From assembly GCA_022821545.1 (NCBI GenBank), contig JAJEDJ010000037.1, positions 1 to 64,000 on the forward strand: DNA of 64,000 nucleotides, given 5' to 3'. The notes under the pieces are model-generated. The model was not told where the DNA came from. It saw only the letters and a program-made list of their open reading frames with translations, and made no database searches. Positions 54,178 through 62,832 of the stretch are shown piece by piece (position 1 is the first letter of the stretch; the number at the start of each line of letters is the position of its first letter). The position numbers were made by a program, and so were the translations under genes. This DNA is from Caldilineaceae bacterium (GTDB lineage Bacteria; Chloroflexota; Anaerolineae; Caldilineales; Caldilineaceae).

Positions 54178-55247
54178 ATTGTCCTCCGCCGCTGCGGGTT
54201 CGCTGCGCGGCCGCCGCTGATCATCTGCATGCACAACTTCAGGGCATGTTTCAGCGCCTGCGGACTGGCCGAGCCTTTCTCGACGATGTCGAAGGCGGTG
54301 CCATGGGCCGGCGTAGTGATCGGTGTGGACAGGCCGCCGTGAACGGTGACGCCGCGTTCAAAGCCAAGCAGCTTCATGGCGATCTGACCCTGATCGTGGT
54401 ACATGGTTACCACGCCGTCGAACTCGCCGCGACTTGCACGCAGAAAAACTGTATCCGGCGGATATGGGCCGGAGGCAGCGATGTCCTCTTCCTGGGCGGC
54501 CTCGATTGCCGGGCCGATGAGATCGATTTCTTCGCTCCCGAATAGACCGCCTTCGCCGGCGTGGGGATTGAGACCGGCTACGGCGAGGCGGGGGTTTGGC
54601 TGCCCGCTCCGGCGGATCGTGTTGTGAATAAGGCGAATCGCGGGCAGGATTTCGTCGACCGATATGTGTTCATACACGGCGCGCAGGGGGATATGGGAGG
54701 TTACGCGCGAGGTCCAGAGGCCGTCAAGCGTGTTGACTTCGCCGACGTAGCCGCTGACGCCGAGACGGTCGGCGAAGTAGCGCAGCTCGTCCTCGTGGCG
54801 GCTGCCGGCCGCGTGCATCGCCTGTTTGTTGAGCGAGGCATAGCAGATGCCGTCGATTACGCCGGCGCCGGCGAGGTCGGCGGCATAGTCCAGCGTCTGC
54901 AGGACGTAACGGCCGGCGGCCGCACTCATTCGACCCGGCGTATGTGCGTCAGGCGGAAAGGACGGGCCGGTCAGGAGCACAGGTTCCGGGGCCGAGGGCG
55001 GCAGGTTCTCTGGTGAATTGTAGCGCGGCAGGTCAAGCGAGACTTCTGCGCACTCGGCGCCCCAATCGAGGAGCCAGGGTTCACCGATGACGATGATGTT
55101 CACGCCGTCGTTACCGGCGTTCGTTCTGTCCGGGCCCGCCGCTTCCGACAGAACGCGGGCCGCGATTTCCGGCCCAATGCCACTGGGGTCGCCAAGGAGA
55201 AGGGCGAGGCGTGAGGCGCGCGTCGGTCTATCTGACGTAGGAACCAT
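54174..55247 (-). CDS. PdxA-type 4-phospho-hydroxy-acid dehydrogenase
   Basis: A 357-residue NAD-dependent decarboxylating dehydrogenase of the PdxA family. G-D-P-S-G-I-G-P-E (19-27) is the signature; metal His ligands are in M-Y-H-D-Q-G and P-A-H-G-T-A-F-D. With the four-carbon kinase nearby it fits the PdxA2-type 4-phospho-threonate/erythronate dehydrogenases rather than pyridoxal biosynthesis, whose other genes are absent here. Coupled by 4 bases to the DegT gene. Confidence 0.85.
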   Translation of the reverse strand: MVPTSDRPTRASRLALLLGDPSGIGPEIAARVLSEAAGPDRTNAGNDGVNIIVIGEPWLLDWGAECAEVSLDLPRYNSPENLPPSAPEPVLLTGPSFPPDAHTPGRMSAAAGRYVLQTLDYAADLAGAGVIDGICYASLNKQAMHAAGSRHEDELRYFADRLGVSGYVGEVNTLDGLWTSRVTSHIPLRAVYEHISVDEILPAIRLIHNTIRRSGQPNPRLAVAGLNPHAGEGGLFGSEEIDLIGPAIEAAQEEDIAASGPYPPDTVFLRASRGEFDGVVTMYHDQGQIAMKLLGFERGVTVHGGLSTPITTPAHGTAFDIVEKGSASPQALKHALKLCMQMISGGRAANPQRRRTI

Positions 55248-55273
55248 TTGAAGAGAGAGCGATGATGTTCAGT

Positions 55274-55378
55274 TGCGCAAAAACCCGCTGCGCAACGCTG
55301 CGTTCAGGCATTGCCTTGCGGCAATAGCGATTGCCGAATGGCAATGCATCGGGCAATGCATGCGCAGCGGTTTGCGCA
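55274..55378. repeat. Structured dispersed repeat, copy B
   Basis: 105 bases with outer inverted arms TGCGCAAAAACCCGCTGCGC (left) and TGCGCAGCGGTTTGCGCA (right). The core hairpins ATTGCC-TTGC-GGCAAT and ATTGCC-GAAT-GGCAAT are perfect 6-base stems. Compared with copy A, a T-A pair in the core stem is A-T here. Its right end touches the LarA-like stop codon. Confidence 0.72.
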
Positions 55379-56704
55379 TCAGGCGTATTCCAGAACAGGC
55401 TCCAGCTGCCACGGGGTCTGCATAACGCCGTTCGTGAAGGCAAGAGGTGATTCCCCCGTGATGGTTAGACGTGGATGGCTCTCGACTTCAGCGCGCAGGC
55501 TGGGGCTGACGTAGAAATCCTCTAAGGTCAGGGTATCGCGAATAAAGACCATTTTGGCCGCGTCCTGGGGTTCGGCGCAGATACGCAGCGCGACTTCCAG
55601 GGCGCGTTCATCGTCGGCGAAGGTAAGGGGCAGGTGGGAGCGGGTGGCGCTGAAGATGCCGGACGTCACCGCGTTCATATAGGTGGCCTGCCAGTCGATC
55701 TTGCGGAATACCCGCTCGGTGGTCACGTTGGCGAGGCCGAGGCCGGAGACATTGCCGTGGGTCTCTTCGGTCAGATCGAGAACGGTGATGATGGCGACGT
55801 CGACTTTGCCGAAATTCTCGGGCTGGCGGGGGATGCTAAGGCGACTGATTACGTTGGTGTCCATACCTGTGCCGGAGATATTCTTGCCGAGGTCGCGTAC
55901 GACAAGTATATCCACTGCTTCAAAGGGGATTTGAGCCAGGTAGTCCTTGGCCCTGAGCAGCAGGTCCGCCTCTTTCTTCGTGCCCACCTCGGCGGCGGTC
56001 AGGCCGGCGATGAGGGCGGTGTCTTCGTAGGCGTTTTCGACAGGGCAGATGGCGCCGCGGAAGTTGGTGTTCGTCTCGTACACGCGGGCAGCCGGCTCCA
56101 GATACATCTGAAAATTCCTGCCGCCGCCGCTGTGCATCATCGAGGCGCCGTGTTGTTTACCCCAGCCAATCACGCACATTTTCGAGGGGCCGCTCTCCAG
56201 GTGGCTGCGGAAATCGGTGTGGGGCTTGATGCGGCTGACCAAAACCGCGTGATCGGCGGCCATCGAGTCCTTGCCCTGGCAGACTGCCGGTCCGTTTGGG
56301 ATATTGCCAATCTCGGCCACCTCCATGGTCGCTCTGATCTCAACACCAATGGCCTCTTCGGTAACGCCCATGCCGGCGAGGATCTCTTTCTGTCCTTCGA
56401 CGGTTGCGCCGCCGTGGCTGCCCATGGCCGGGACGACGTACGGTTTCATGCCGGCGGCCTTGAGATGATCGACGACCGCACGCACGATGCGGGCCAGGTT
56501 GGCGATGCCGCGACTGCCGGCGCCGACGGCTACGGAATCGCCCGGCTGCATGGGCGCCATGATGCCGCTCTCTTTCAGGGCTTTGCCGACTGCGGCATGG
56601 ATGTCATCGACCTGCGGTGTGTCGAAAGTCTGGTGGACGGCCAAAAGCGTGTCGGGCAGATTGGCGGGGAAACGGATATCCTGAATATCTTGAATCAAGT
56701 TCAT
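55379..56704 (-). CDS. LarA-like (DUF2088) protein
   Basis: A 441-residue protein resembling nickel-pincer lactate racemase LarA. G-S-H-G-G-A-T near 100 and K-P-H-T-D-F near 165 match family motifs, and G-K-N-I-S-G-T-G-M-D near 288 lies in the C-domain. Members racemise 2-hydroxy acids; many act on unknown substrates and need a nickel cofactor made by LarB/C/E, not present here. In this set an epimerisation of a tetronate or a related hydroxy acid is a fair guess. Confidence 0.78.
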   Translation of the reverse strand: MNLIQDIQDIRFPANLPDTLLAVHQTFDTPQVDDIHAAVGKALKESGIMAPMQPGDSVAVGAGSRGIANLARIVRAVVDHLKAAGMKPYVVPAMGSHGGATVEGQKEILAGMGVTEEAIGVEIRATMEVAEIGNIPNGPAVCQGKDSMAADHAVLVSRIKPHTDFRSHLESGPSKMCVIGWGKQHGASMMHSGGGRNFQMYLEPAARVYETNTNFRGAICPVENAYEDTALIAGLTAAEVGTKKEADLLLRAKDYLAQIPFEAVDILVVRDLGKNISGTGMDTNVISRLSIPRQPENFGKVDVAIITVLDLTEETHGNVSGLGLANVTTERVFRKIDWQATYMNAVTSGIFSATRSHLPLTFADDERALEVALRICAEPQDAAKMVFIRDTLTLEDFYVSPSLRAEVESHPRLTITGESPLAFTNGVMQTPWQLEPVLEYA

Positions 56705-56792
56705 TTTTTTCGCTCCTTCCTATGTGCTAGCAGATCCACTTAACCTGTCTGGGCTGAAGCCGTTCTTGATCGGAGCCGGTTGCAACTGTGGT

Positions 56793-57467
56793 CTATCCTT
56801 TAACTTTCCTCACTATTTCACGCAGAAGCCCTTCGAAATCGTCGGTGGCCGCGGTGAAGGCGTCGGACGCGATCACGAGCGGCGCGCCGAAGACGACAAT
56901 TTCGGCGCCCATCTCCAGCGTTTCGATGGCCTGCTCGACGGTTAACCCGCCGACGGCCTGCACCGGAATGTCGACGGCGTCGAGGATCGCCGGCAGGTCG
57001 TCGAGGGGGCTGAGGCCGGGGATCATGGCGCGTTCATCAAAGCCCGTGTGGACGATAATGACATCGACGCCCATGTCCTGGGCCTCTTTGGCGCGACCTA
57101 CTTTGTCGGGGCAAAGCATCACGTCGCACATGACCTTGCCGCCGCAGTGCCGGGCCATCTTCACCTGCTCGATGATGCTGGCGTCGTGGGCCACGCCCAT
57201 GACGACGACGTAATCGGCGCCGGCCTGGAACATCATCTCCGCCTCGAGGCCGGCGCCGTCCATCGTTTTCAGATCGGCCACGATGGGATGATCGGGGTAG
57301 GCTTCGCGCATGGCGCGGACGCTGTGAAGTCCCTCAGCAAGTATCAACGGTGTGCCGGCTTCAAGCCAGTCGACGCCGGCGCGCACGGCTGCGCCCGCCA
57401 TGTCGAGGGCCTCGTCGATGGAGGTCACGTCTAATGAAACCTGGATGATCGCTTCTTTTTTCGACAA
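56793..57467 (-). CDS. HUMPS/KGPDC-type orotidine-decarboxylase-fold enzyme
   Basis: A 224-residue TIM barrel of the OMP-decarboxylase suprafamily, with A-D-L-K-T-M-D (about 64-70) bearing the D-x-K-x-x-D motif, and I-I-V-H-T-G-F-D and A-V-G-G-L phosphate-binding loop. It fits 3-keto-gulonate-6-phosphate decarboxylase (UlaD) or hexulose-phosphate synthase. Start is TTG at 57467 after GGAG. It is upstream of the LarA-like gene, on the same strand, so may remove CO2 from a 3-keto sugar acid phosphate. Confidence 0.85.
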   Translation of the reverse strand: MSKKEAIIQVSLDVTSIDEALDMAGAAVRAGVDWLEAGTPLILAEGLHSVRAMREAYPDHPIVADLKTMDGAGLEAEMMFQAGADYVVVMGVAHDASIIEQVKMARHCGGKVMCDVMLCPDKVGRAKEAQDMGVDVIIVHTGFDERAMIPGLSPLDDLPAILDAVDIPVQAVGGLTVEQAIETLEMGAEIVVFGAPLVIASDAFTAATDDFEGLLREIVRKVKG

Positions 57468-57526
57468 TGTTCCGCTCCGCCGGGGATGAAAACTGTAGGT
57501 TCAGATCTGCTGCAAGTCGCGTCCTG

Positions 57527-58138
57527 TTATCTTGCCTCGCCGAAAACGGTAGCCGCGTCAACTGCAAATCCATCCAACAGTACAGACGTCGCGGTCTCGC
57601 CCGAGACGAACTTTCCATGGAGGGCATATTCCGACCCGCGTAAGGAGAGGACCGTGATGGAGGCATCCGTAGGATCGACGATCCAGTACTCGGGAATCCC
57701 CGCCTGCGCGTACTCGCGGCGTTTGGTCACTCTGTCCCTTTGGGGATCATCGGGGCTGACGACTTCCATGACGAGATCGGTGCCGCGCCAGTACTGTTCG
57801 CCCAATCTGTCGGCGTGTTCGGCGGCCATAAATACAATATCCGGCTCGCGGAATTTGCCGCTCCATAGTTGAATGCGTAATGGGGCAAACATGACAACGC
57901 CCATCCCGCGCTCTTCGACATATCCCAAGAGCAGTCGGTAGAGGAGTGCGACGAGTCTTTGGTGCGAAAAGGTAGGCAACGGCAAAACTTCTAACTGCCC
58001 GTGCGAGAATTCGATCAGATGATTGGTGTCAAACGCGAGATACTCCTCCTCGCTCCAGTGTCCCTGGGCGGGGAAGAGCTGCGCGATCTCCCAGGTCAGT
58101 TCGTTCGCGTCTTCCGGTTTGGTCGTCGGATAGGCCAT
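57527..58138 (-). CDS. Uma2 family endonuclease
   Basis: A 203-residue Uma2-type PD-(D/E)XK protein. E-F-S-H-G-Q-L-E, R-E-P-D-I-V-F-M, L-V-M-E-V-V-S-P and R-R-E-Y-A-Q-A-G-I-P-E-Y-W are all family signatures in the usual order. GAGG precedes the ATG at 58138; a longer frame is not supported. It is inserted between the HUMPS and MDR genes without known functional link; Uma2 genes move often. Confidence 0.87.
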   Translation of the reverse strand: MAYPTTKPEDANELTWEIAQLFPAQGHWSEEEYLAFDTNHLIEFSHGQLEVLPLPTFSHQRLVALLYRLLLGYVEERGMGVVMFAPLRIQLWSGKFREPDIVFMAAEHADRLGEQYWRGTDLVMEVVSPDDPQRDRVTKRREYAQAGIPEYWIVDPTDASITVLSLRGSEYALHGKFVSGETATSVLLDGFAVDAATVFGEAR

Positions 58139-58182
58139 TGTGTGCCTCGCTTGCATCCGGGACAGAACCGAGCGTTCTCGCT

Positions 58183-59223
58183 TCAAGCGTCCAGACGGAG
58201 GACCGATTTCACGTTTTCGCCCTGCTCCATGCTTTCGAAGGCCTCTTCCCAATCTTCCAGCGGGTAGATGCCGCCGATAACCGGGGCCAGGTTTACCTGC
58301 CCGGTGGAGAGCAGCGTCAGGACGCGCTCCCATGTGGGGTAGAGATGGCTGAAGGTGCCCTGGAGTGTTACGGCTTTGCCCACCAGTGGATCGAGGCTGA
58401 AATCGAGTGGCTGCGGACCCCAGCCGATCTTGGTGATGCGGCCATTGGGCCGCACCAGTTCCATCGACTGTTGCAACGCCTTGCTGACGCCGGTGGCGTC
58501 GATAACCAGGTCGGCGCCGAAGCCGTCGCCCAGAGAATCAATAAGGGCCTTGGGATCCTCACGCTGGATGTTGAGAGTGTAATCAGCGCCCAGCTCGGCC
58601 GCAACTTCCATGCGTTTGGCGTCTGCGTCGGTGCCGAGGACGACGAGGGCGCCGGCGCCGCGGATGCGGGCGATCTGCAGAGCCATGATGCCGATCGGAC
58701 CGGGGCCCTGGATCACGACCAGGTCGCCGGGTTTCATGGCGGTCTTTTCGACCAGCGCGTTATAGGCTACGCAGACCGGTTCGGTGAGCGCGGCGTATTC
58801 GTAGGATACGTTGTCCGGTACGCGATGGAGGATTTGCGGACGGGCCGCCACGTAGCTTGTCATGGAGCCGTCGGCCAGGGCGCCGTAGCCAAGGCGGTTG
58901 GGACAGAGGTTATAGTCGCCGCTGAGACAGTAGACACAGGCGTCGCACACTTCGGCGGCGGTCTCCACTGCCACCCTGTCGCCGATTTCCCAACCGGATA
59001 CGTCGTCGCCGACATCGACGATTACGCCGGCGAATTCGTGGCCCAGGACGAGTGGCAGCGTGATCTCCCACGACTGCATGTTCCGCCACATATGCACGTC
59101 GGAGCCGCATACGCCGGTGGCCTTCACTTCGACCATCACCTGGCCCGGTCCCATTTGGGGCTCAGGCACGTCCCGAATCTCCACTTCCTTATCGCCGAAT
59201 CCGAACTTGGCAACTGCTTTCAT
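58183..59223 (-). CDS. Zinc alcohol/polyol dehydrogenase (MDR)
   Basis: A 346-residue zinc MDR enzyme. Catalytic zinc sites are V-C-G-S-D-V-H (about 37-43) and G-H-E-F-A-G (about 62-67); the structural zinc loop is complete with V-C-D-A-C-V-Y-C and a fourth Cys in Y-N-L-C (about 91-105). I-Q-G-P-G-P-I-G is the Rossmann turn. It likely oxidises a polyol, sorbitol-like or L-threonine-like. First gene of the minus-strand set leading to LarA, HUMPS and PdxA. Confidence 0.9.
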   Translation of the reverse strand: MKAVAKFGFGDKEVEIRDVPEPQMGPGQVMVEVKATGVCGSDVHMWRNMQSWEITLPLVLGHEFAGVIVDVGDDVSGWEIGDRVAVETAAEVCDACVYCLSGDYNLCPNRLGYGALADGSMTSYVAARPQILHRVPDNVSYEYAALTEPVCVAYNALVEKTAMKPGDLVVIQGPGPIGIMALQIARIRGAGALVVLGTDADAKRMEVAAELGADYTLNIQREDPKALIDSLGDGFGADLVIDATGVSKALQQSMELVRPNGRITKIGWGPQPLDFSLDPLVGKAVTLQGTFSHLYPTWERVLTLLSTGQVNLAPVIGGIYPLEDWEEAFESMEQGENVKSVLRLDA

Positions 59224-59252
59224 GGGAATGGCTCGCCTTATTCTTAGCAGAT

Positions 59253-59291
59253 ACTCTGTGTAGTTACTCTGTGCAGTTACTCTGTGCAGTT
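59253..59291. repeat. 13-base tandem repeat, three copies
   Basis: ACTCTGTG(T/C)AGTT three times without gaps at 59253-59265, 59266-59278 and 59279-59291, then ACTGCATGC. Lies 30 bases before the MDR start codon (minus strand leader), so it would be in its 5' UTR or promoter. Confidence 0.75.
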
Positions 59292-59639
59292 ACTGCATGC
59301 GTAGCGGTCTGGAAGCCTCGCTGCGGTCCGGGGGCCTTGTCGCGATAGCTGATTATAACCGATTCCTGGGCGGGCGGGCGAACGCGACGGAATGATGAGG
59401 GGACATCCCGGACCAGGCGGTCAGTGACAAGGAGTGGTTGTGCAGGCGTACGCCCGATTCTGAAAAAAGGTCGGGGCAATTGGATCTGAATCAGGACGGC
59501 GAACAAGCCAGAAATCCTTCAGAATCTGCATACTTGCTCCTTGAGTTGCACGGATTCCGGCTCTTGCCGGAGCTGAACTCGATCAAGGCGGCCAAACAAA
59601 CTTTTGCACTTTTAGATGCAATAGCTCCGTAAATACAGG

Positions 59640-59669
59640 TTGACATCGTTATCATGTATATAGTATTAT
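59640..59669 (+). promoter_or_regulatory. Sigma-70-type promoter for the DegT/ABC operon
   Basis: Perfect -35 TTGACA at 59640-59645, an 18-base spacer and TATTAT at 59664-59669 (five of six matches to TATAAT). It is 229 bases before the DegT start at 59898, so the transcript has a long leader. Confidence 0.6.
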
Positions 59670-59897
59670 TCATATAGACTCACATGTCGTTGCGATGGCT
59701 TGCGCCAGTTGACAAGCGACTGGCGACCGTGACGAAGAATCTTGAAGCCCTGAACTTGGCAACACCTTTCAAGACATTCGCTTAGCCAGACCCCAAAATC
59801 GAATTTCCTCATTTGAGGTAAGACTGACCGCATCATCACCGATACCCCAAGACGGATCAGACTCCTGCTCCGGACGGAGAAAGGAGGGAGCTAGAAA

Positions 59898-61190
59898 GTG
59901 GCAAAGAAGTTAAAGGAACCGCTGGAAGTTGGGGATCGCTACCTTGGAGAAGGGCGTGTTGCAGAAGCGGAGAACGCTTTGCCAACCATGTTTCCGCGAA
60001 TCATCGGCCCGAATTGCCTCAAATACGTTCAGGAAGTCATTTCGGGGGGACTGAAGGTCAATATGACAGAGCGCTTTGAAAAGGCATTTGCCGAAGCGCT
60101 GGGGGTGAGACATTGTATCTCGACGCCTGGTTGCACGTCGGCGCTTGCGACTCTGGCCGCTGCGCTTCGCTTCGAACCGGGAGACGAAGTAATTGTCAGT
60201 CCAGTAACAGACTTTGGAACCATTCAAGGCCTGTGCCTGGAGGGTTACATACCTGTTTTCGCCGATACCGAGGCTGGTTCTGTAAATGTATGCGCGGGGA
60301 CGATTGAAGAGTGCATTACGGACCGGACGCGGGCGATCCTGGTCGTACACAAGACTGGATTGGTCTGCGATATGGACCCGATCAATGAGTTAGCGCGAAG
60401 ACACGATCTCTTTGTGTATGAGGACGCATGCCAGGCGGCGTTTAGTGAATATAAGGGCCGACTGGTGGGCACATTGGCCGACGCAGCTGCATTTTCGTTC
60501 GATCCTGAGAAGACCATGGGTTCAGACATTGGGGGTTGTGTCGTCACGAATGATGATGAGCTGGCGTCGCGAATGCGCTTCTTGGCGCATGACCGCGGGG
60601 CCGAGTGGATTCCCGGGTTCGGACGCTATCACCATGAAATGGGCTTCTCATACCGCATGCCGGAGTGTACAGCTGCGATCTGCCTGGGCCAACTTGAGGT
60701 CATCGGTGAGCAGGCTGCGCATCGGGACCGCATCGCACGTATTCTATGGCCACTTTTGGAAGAGATTCCCGGCATCACCCCGCTGCCCATCCCGGAAAAT
60801 GTGACTCTGTTTTCTTGCTGGATGGTCGGCTTTCACATTGATCCGCAGTATTTCCACTGCACGGCGGAGGAGTTTTCTCAACAGTTGGCGGACGCCGGTA
60901 TTCCAGGCGCCGGCACTGCCAGGTACTACTTGATGCCCGAGGCCCTTGCTTTCCTGCAGAAGCGAGCGGAGGGCAAATCTCATCAGTTCGCTATGCCGCC
61001 GGCCTCTCGTCCCTACGTTTACAATGCCGACACCTGCCCCAATGCGAAAGCATATCTCGAGAACTTTATCCGCTGGGCGTCTATCGGCGAGAAATACAGG
61101 CCGGAACATTGCAAGCTGATCGCGGATATTGTGCGGGCGGTCGCGGACCGCACACGCAGTTCGAAGCGTGTTGAGAAAGAAGGGAGGTGA
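59898..61190 (+). CDS. DegT/DnrJ/EryC1-type aminotransferase
   Basis: A 430-residue PLP aminotransferase for keto sugars. The segment D-P-E-K-T-M-G (near 202-208) holds the likely PLP lysine, with V-Y-E-D-A-C-Q-A-A before it. Start is GTG at 59898 with AAGGAGG upstream. It precedes a sugar ABC transporter by 87 bases and differs from the DegT at 52990-54177. Confidence 0.85.
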   Translation: MAKKLKEPLEVGDRYLGEGRVAEAENALPTMFPRIIGPNCLKYVQEVISGGLKVNMTERFEKAFAEALGVRHCISTPGCTSALATLAAALRFEPGDEVIVSPVTDFGTIQGLCLEGYIPVFADTEAGSVNVCAGTIEECITDRTRAILVVHKTGLVCDMDPINELARRHDLFVYEDACQAAFSEYKGRLVGTLADAAAFSFDPEKTMGSDIGGCVVTNDDELASRMRFLAHDRGAEWIPGFGRYHHEMGFSYRMPECTAAICLGQLEVIGEQAAHRDRIARILWPLLEEIPGITPLPIPENVTLFSCWMVGFHIDPQYFHCTAEEFSQQLADAGIPGAGTARYYLMPEALAFLQKRAEGKSHQFAMPPASRPYVYNADTCPNAKAYLENFIRWASIGEKYRPEHCKLIADIVRAVADRTRSSKRVEKEGR

Positions 61191-61277
61191 AGCATAGGGT
61201 AATGTCTTCGACGATGTGCGTGAGGATACTGTACAGGCCTACGTTTACATCAAGTATGAGACAGTAAAGGAGGCACC

Positions 61278-62645
61278 ATGCGTCAGACAAGACAGATTAG
61301 CCGCCGCGATTTCTTACGCCTATCTGCGGCCACGGTCGCAGGCGCTTCGGCAGTGGCCTGTGTGCCGGCCGCTCCGGCGACGGACATGACGGACGAGGGG
61401 GAAGCCGCGCCAGCCGCCGAAATGGTGGAACTGGTGTACTGGTACGACAACTCGTACCCCGAAGCGACGATGAATCAGGCCGGGGAGGAGTTTAACGAGG
61501 CGAACGCGAATATCTCGATTGAAATGGTACCCTTGCCCTATGGTGAAGCGATTCAGAAGGTCTATGTCGCGCTGGCAGGGGGTGAGGCGCCCTTTGATCT
61601 GACCTTTAACCATCCTATGCAGCGGGCAACCTATGCTGTCCGCGGTGTATTGGTCCCCTTGAATGACTATATTGAATCGGACCCTCGAGTTAATCTGGAT
61701 AACTTCTACCCCGGCTTGGTGGAGAACCTCTCCTGGCAGGGGCAAATATATGCCATCGCCGACGGCGCCCACCCTATGTTTGTCATGTATAACCCCAGGC
61801 TAATCGAGGAGGCGGGTCTCCAAGATCCCTGGGAGGTCTATCAGGAAGGCGGATGGACACTGGAAAGGTGGGAACGCGAGTACGCAGGCGCACTCTCGGT
61901 AGGCGAGGGAGCCGAAAAGCAGTGGGGCCGCACACCCATCCCCCGTACTATCAGGATTGAGAATCTCTGGATCTGGGGCTTTGGCGGCGATGTCTGGAAC
62001 GAGGACAATACGGCGACCGTAATTAACGAGACGGAAGCGATGGAAGCGTGGAATTGGATGGCGGATACGACGAAGATGGGATTCACCCCAACTCCGGCAG
62101 AGGTGGAGGAGTTCCGCGGCGGCGCGGAAATGATGAACACAGAGCGCGTGGCGATGGGATTCTTCCACAGGGAAATCCTCCCTTATTTGCGAGAAGATCT
62201 CGTCTTGGGCCAGGTTCCGCTGCCGGAGATGCCAAATGGTCCTACCATCACCCGCAATCCCCCCGAGGGGCCAGGTATCTATACTGGCAGCAAGAATCCC
62301 GACGAGGCGTGGGAATACGTCTCTTTCAATACCACCAGAGGGCATGAGCTGCTCATTCTGGCCCATTATGGCGACCCCACGTCTCCAGAAGTGGCCGAGT
62401 CCGACCTGTGGTTGAAGCAAGGTATGAAGGACTGGGAAACACCTGAAGTGATCGATATTGCAGCTGCACAGGTCACCCGGGTCATCCTTCACATCCCTGG
62501 CATCCGCGAAATGGACGCGCTCATCCAAGGCGCTTGGGATGAAATCCTGCTGGACCGGAAGACGGCACAGGATGCCATGGATGAGGTGAAGCCGGAAGTC
62601 GACCAACTCATTGCGGAGTATCGAGAAGAATACGGAGATTTCTAG
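61278..62645 (+). CDS. Sugar ABC transporter binding protein (Tat lipoprotein)
   Basis: A 455-residue family 1 solute-binding protein. R-R-D-F-L-R-L-S (about 9-16) is a Tat motif, and A-V-A-C (near 26-29) a lipobox, so it is exported folded and lipid-anchored. W-Y-D-N-S-Y and W-I-W-G-F-G-G-D are family-type. Its ligand is probably a sugar or oligosaccharide. AAAGGAGG precedes the ATG. Confidence 0.9.
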   Translation: MRQTRQISRRDFLRLSAATVAGASAVACVPAAPATDMTDEGEAAPAAEMVELVYWYDNSYPEATMNQAGEEFNEANANISIEMVPLPYGEAIQKVYVALAGGEAPFDLTFNHPMQRATYAVRGVLVPLNDYIESDPRVNLDNFYPGLVENLSWQGQIYAIADGAHPMFVMYNPRLIEEAGLQDPWEVYQEGGWTLERWEREYAGALSVGEGAEKQWGRTPIPRTIRIENLWIWGFGGDVWNEDNTATVINETEAMEAWNWMADTTKMGFTPTPAEVEEFRGGAEMMNTERVAMGFFHREILPYLREDLVLGQVPLPEMPNGPTITRNPPEGPGIYTGSKNPDEAWEYVSFNTTRGHELLILAHYGDPTSPEVAESDLWLKQGMKDWETPEVIDIAAAQVTRVILHIPGIREMDALIQGAWDEILLDRKTAQDAMDEVKPEVDQLIAEYREEYGDF

Positions 62646-62724
62646 CGCCTGCAACGATTACGGAGGCCAGTGGTCAAGCACTGAATCCTTTCTGAATGGT
62701 TTGCGGCAGGCTTCAGACCTGGAG

Positions 62725-62774
62725 GCGGAGTGACGTCAGCGAACGGGCAGAGCGCTCGGGTGATGTCACTCCGC
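62725..62774 (+). terminator. Long hairpin between binding-protein and permease genes
   Basis: GCGGAGTGACGTCA at 62725-62738 pairs with TGATGTCACTCCGC at 62761-62774 through 14 positions including one G-U, loop 22 bases. It has no U-tract and lies in the 187-base gap between the binding protein and the first permease, like the hairpin at 32349-32384. Confidence 0.72.
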
Positions 62775-62832
62775 ACTCTGAATAAATACACTCATATGCG
62801 GAATTGTCGAGATCGGGAGCGCTTTTTCTGAC

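Larger units (their letters stand above)
59224..59897. other. Divergent interval with tandem repeats and promoter
   Basis: A 674-base gap between MDR (minus) and DegT (plus). It contains three 13-base repeats (59253-59291), a CTGAATCAGGA string and a strong promoter at 59640-59669. No convincing gene; frames here lack ribosome sites and family features. Confidence 0.55.
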
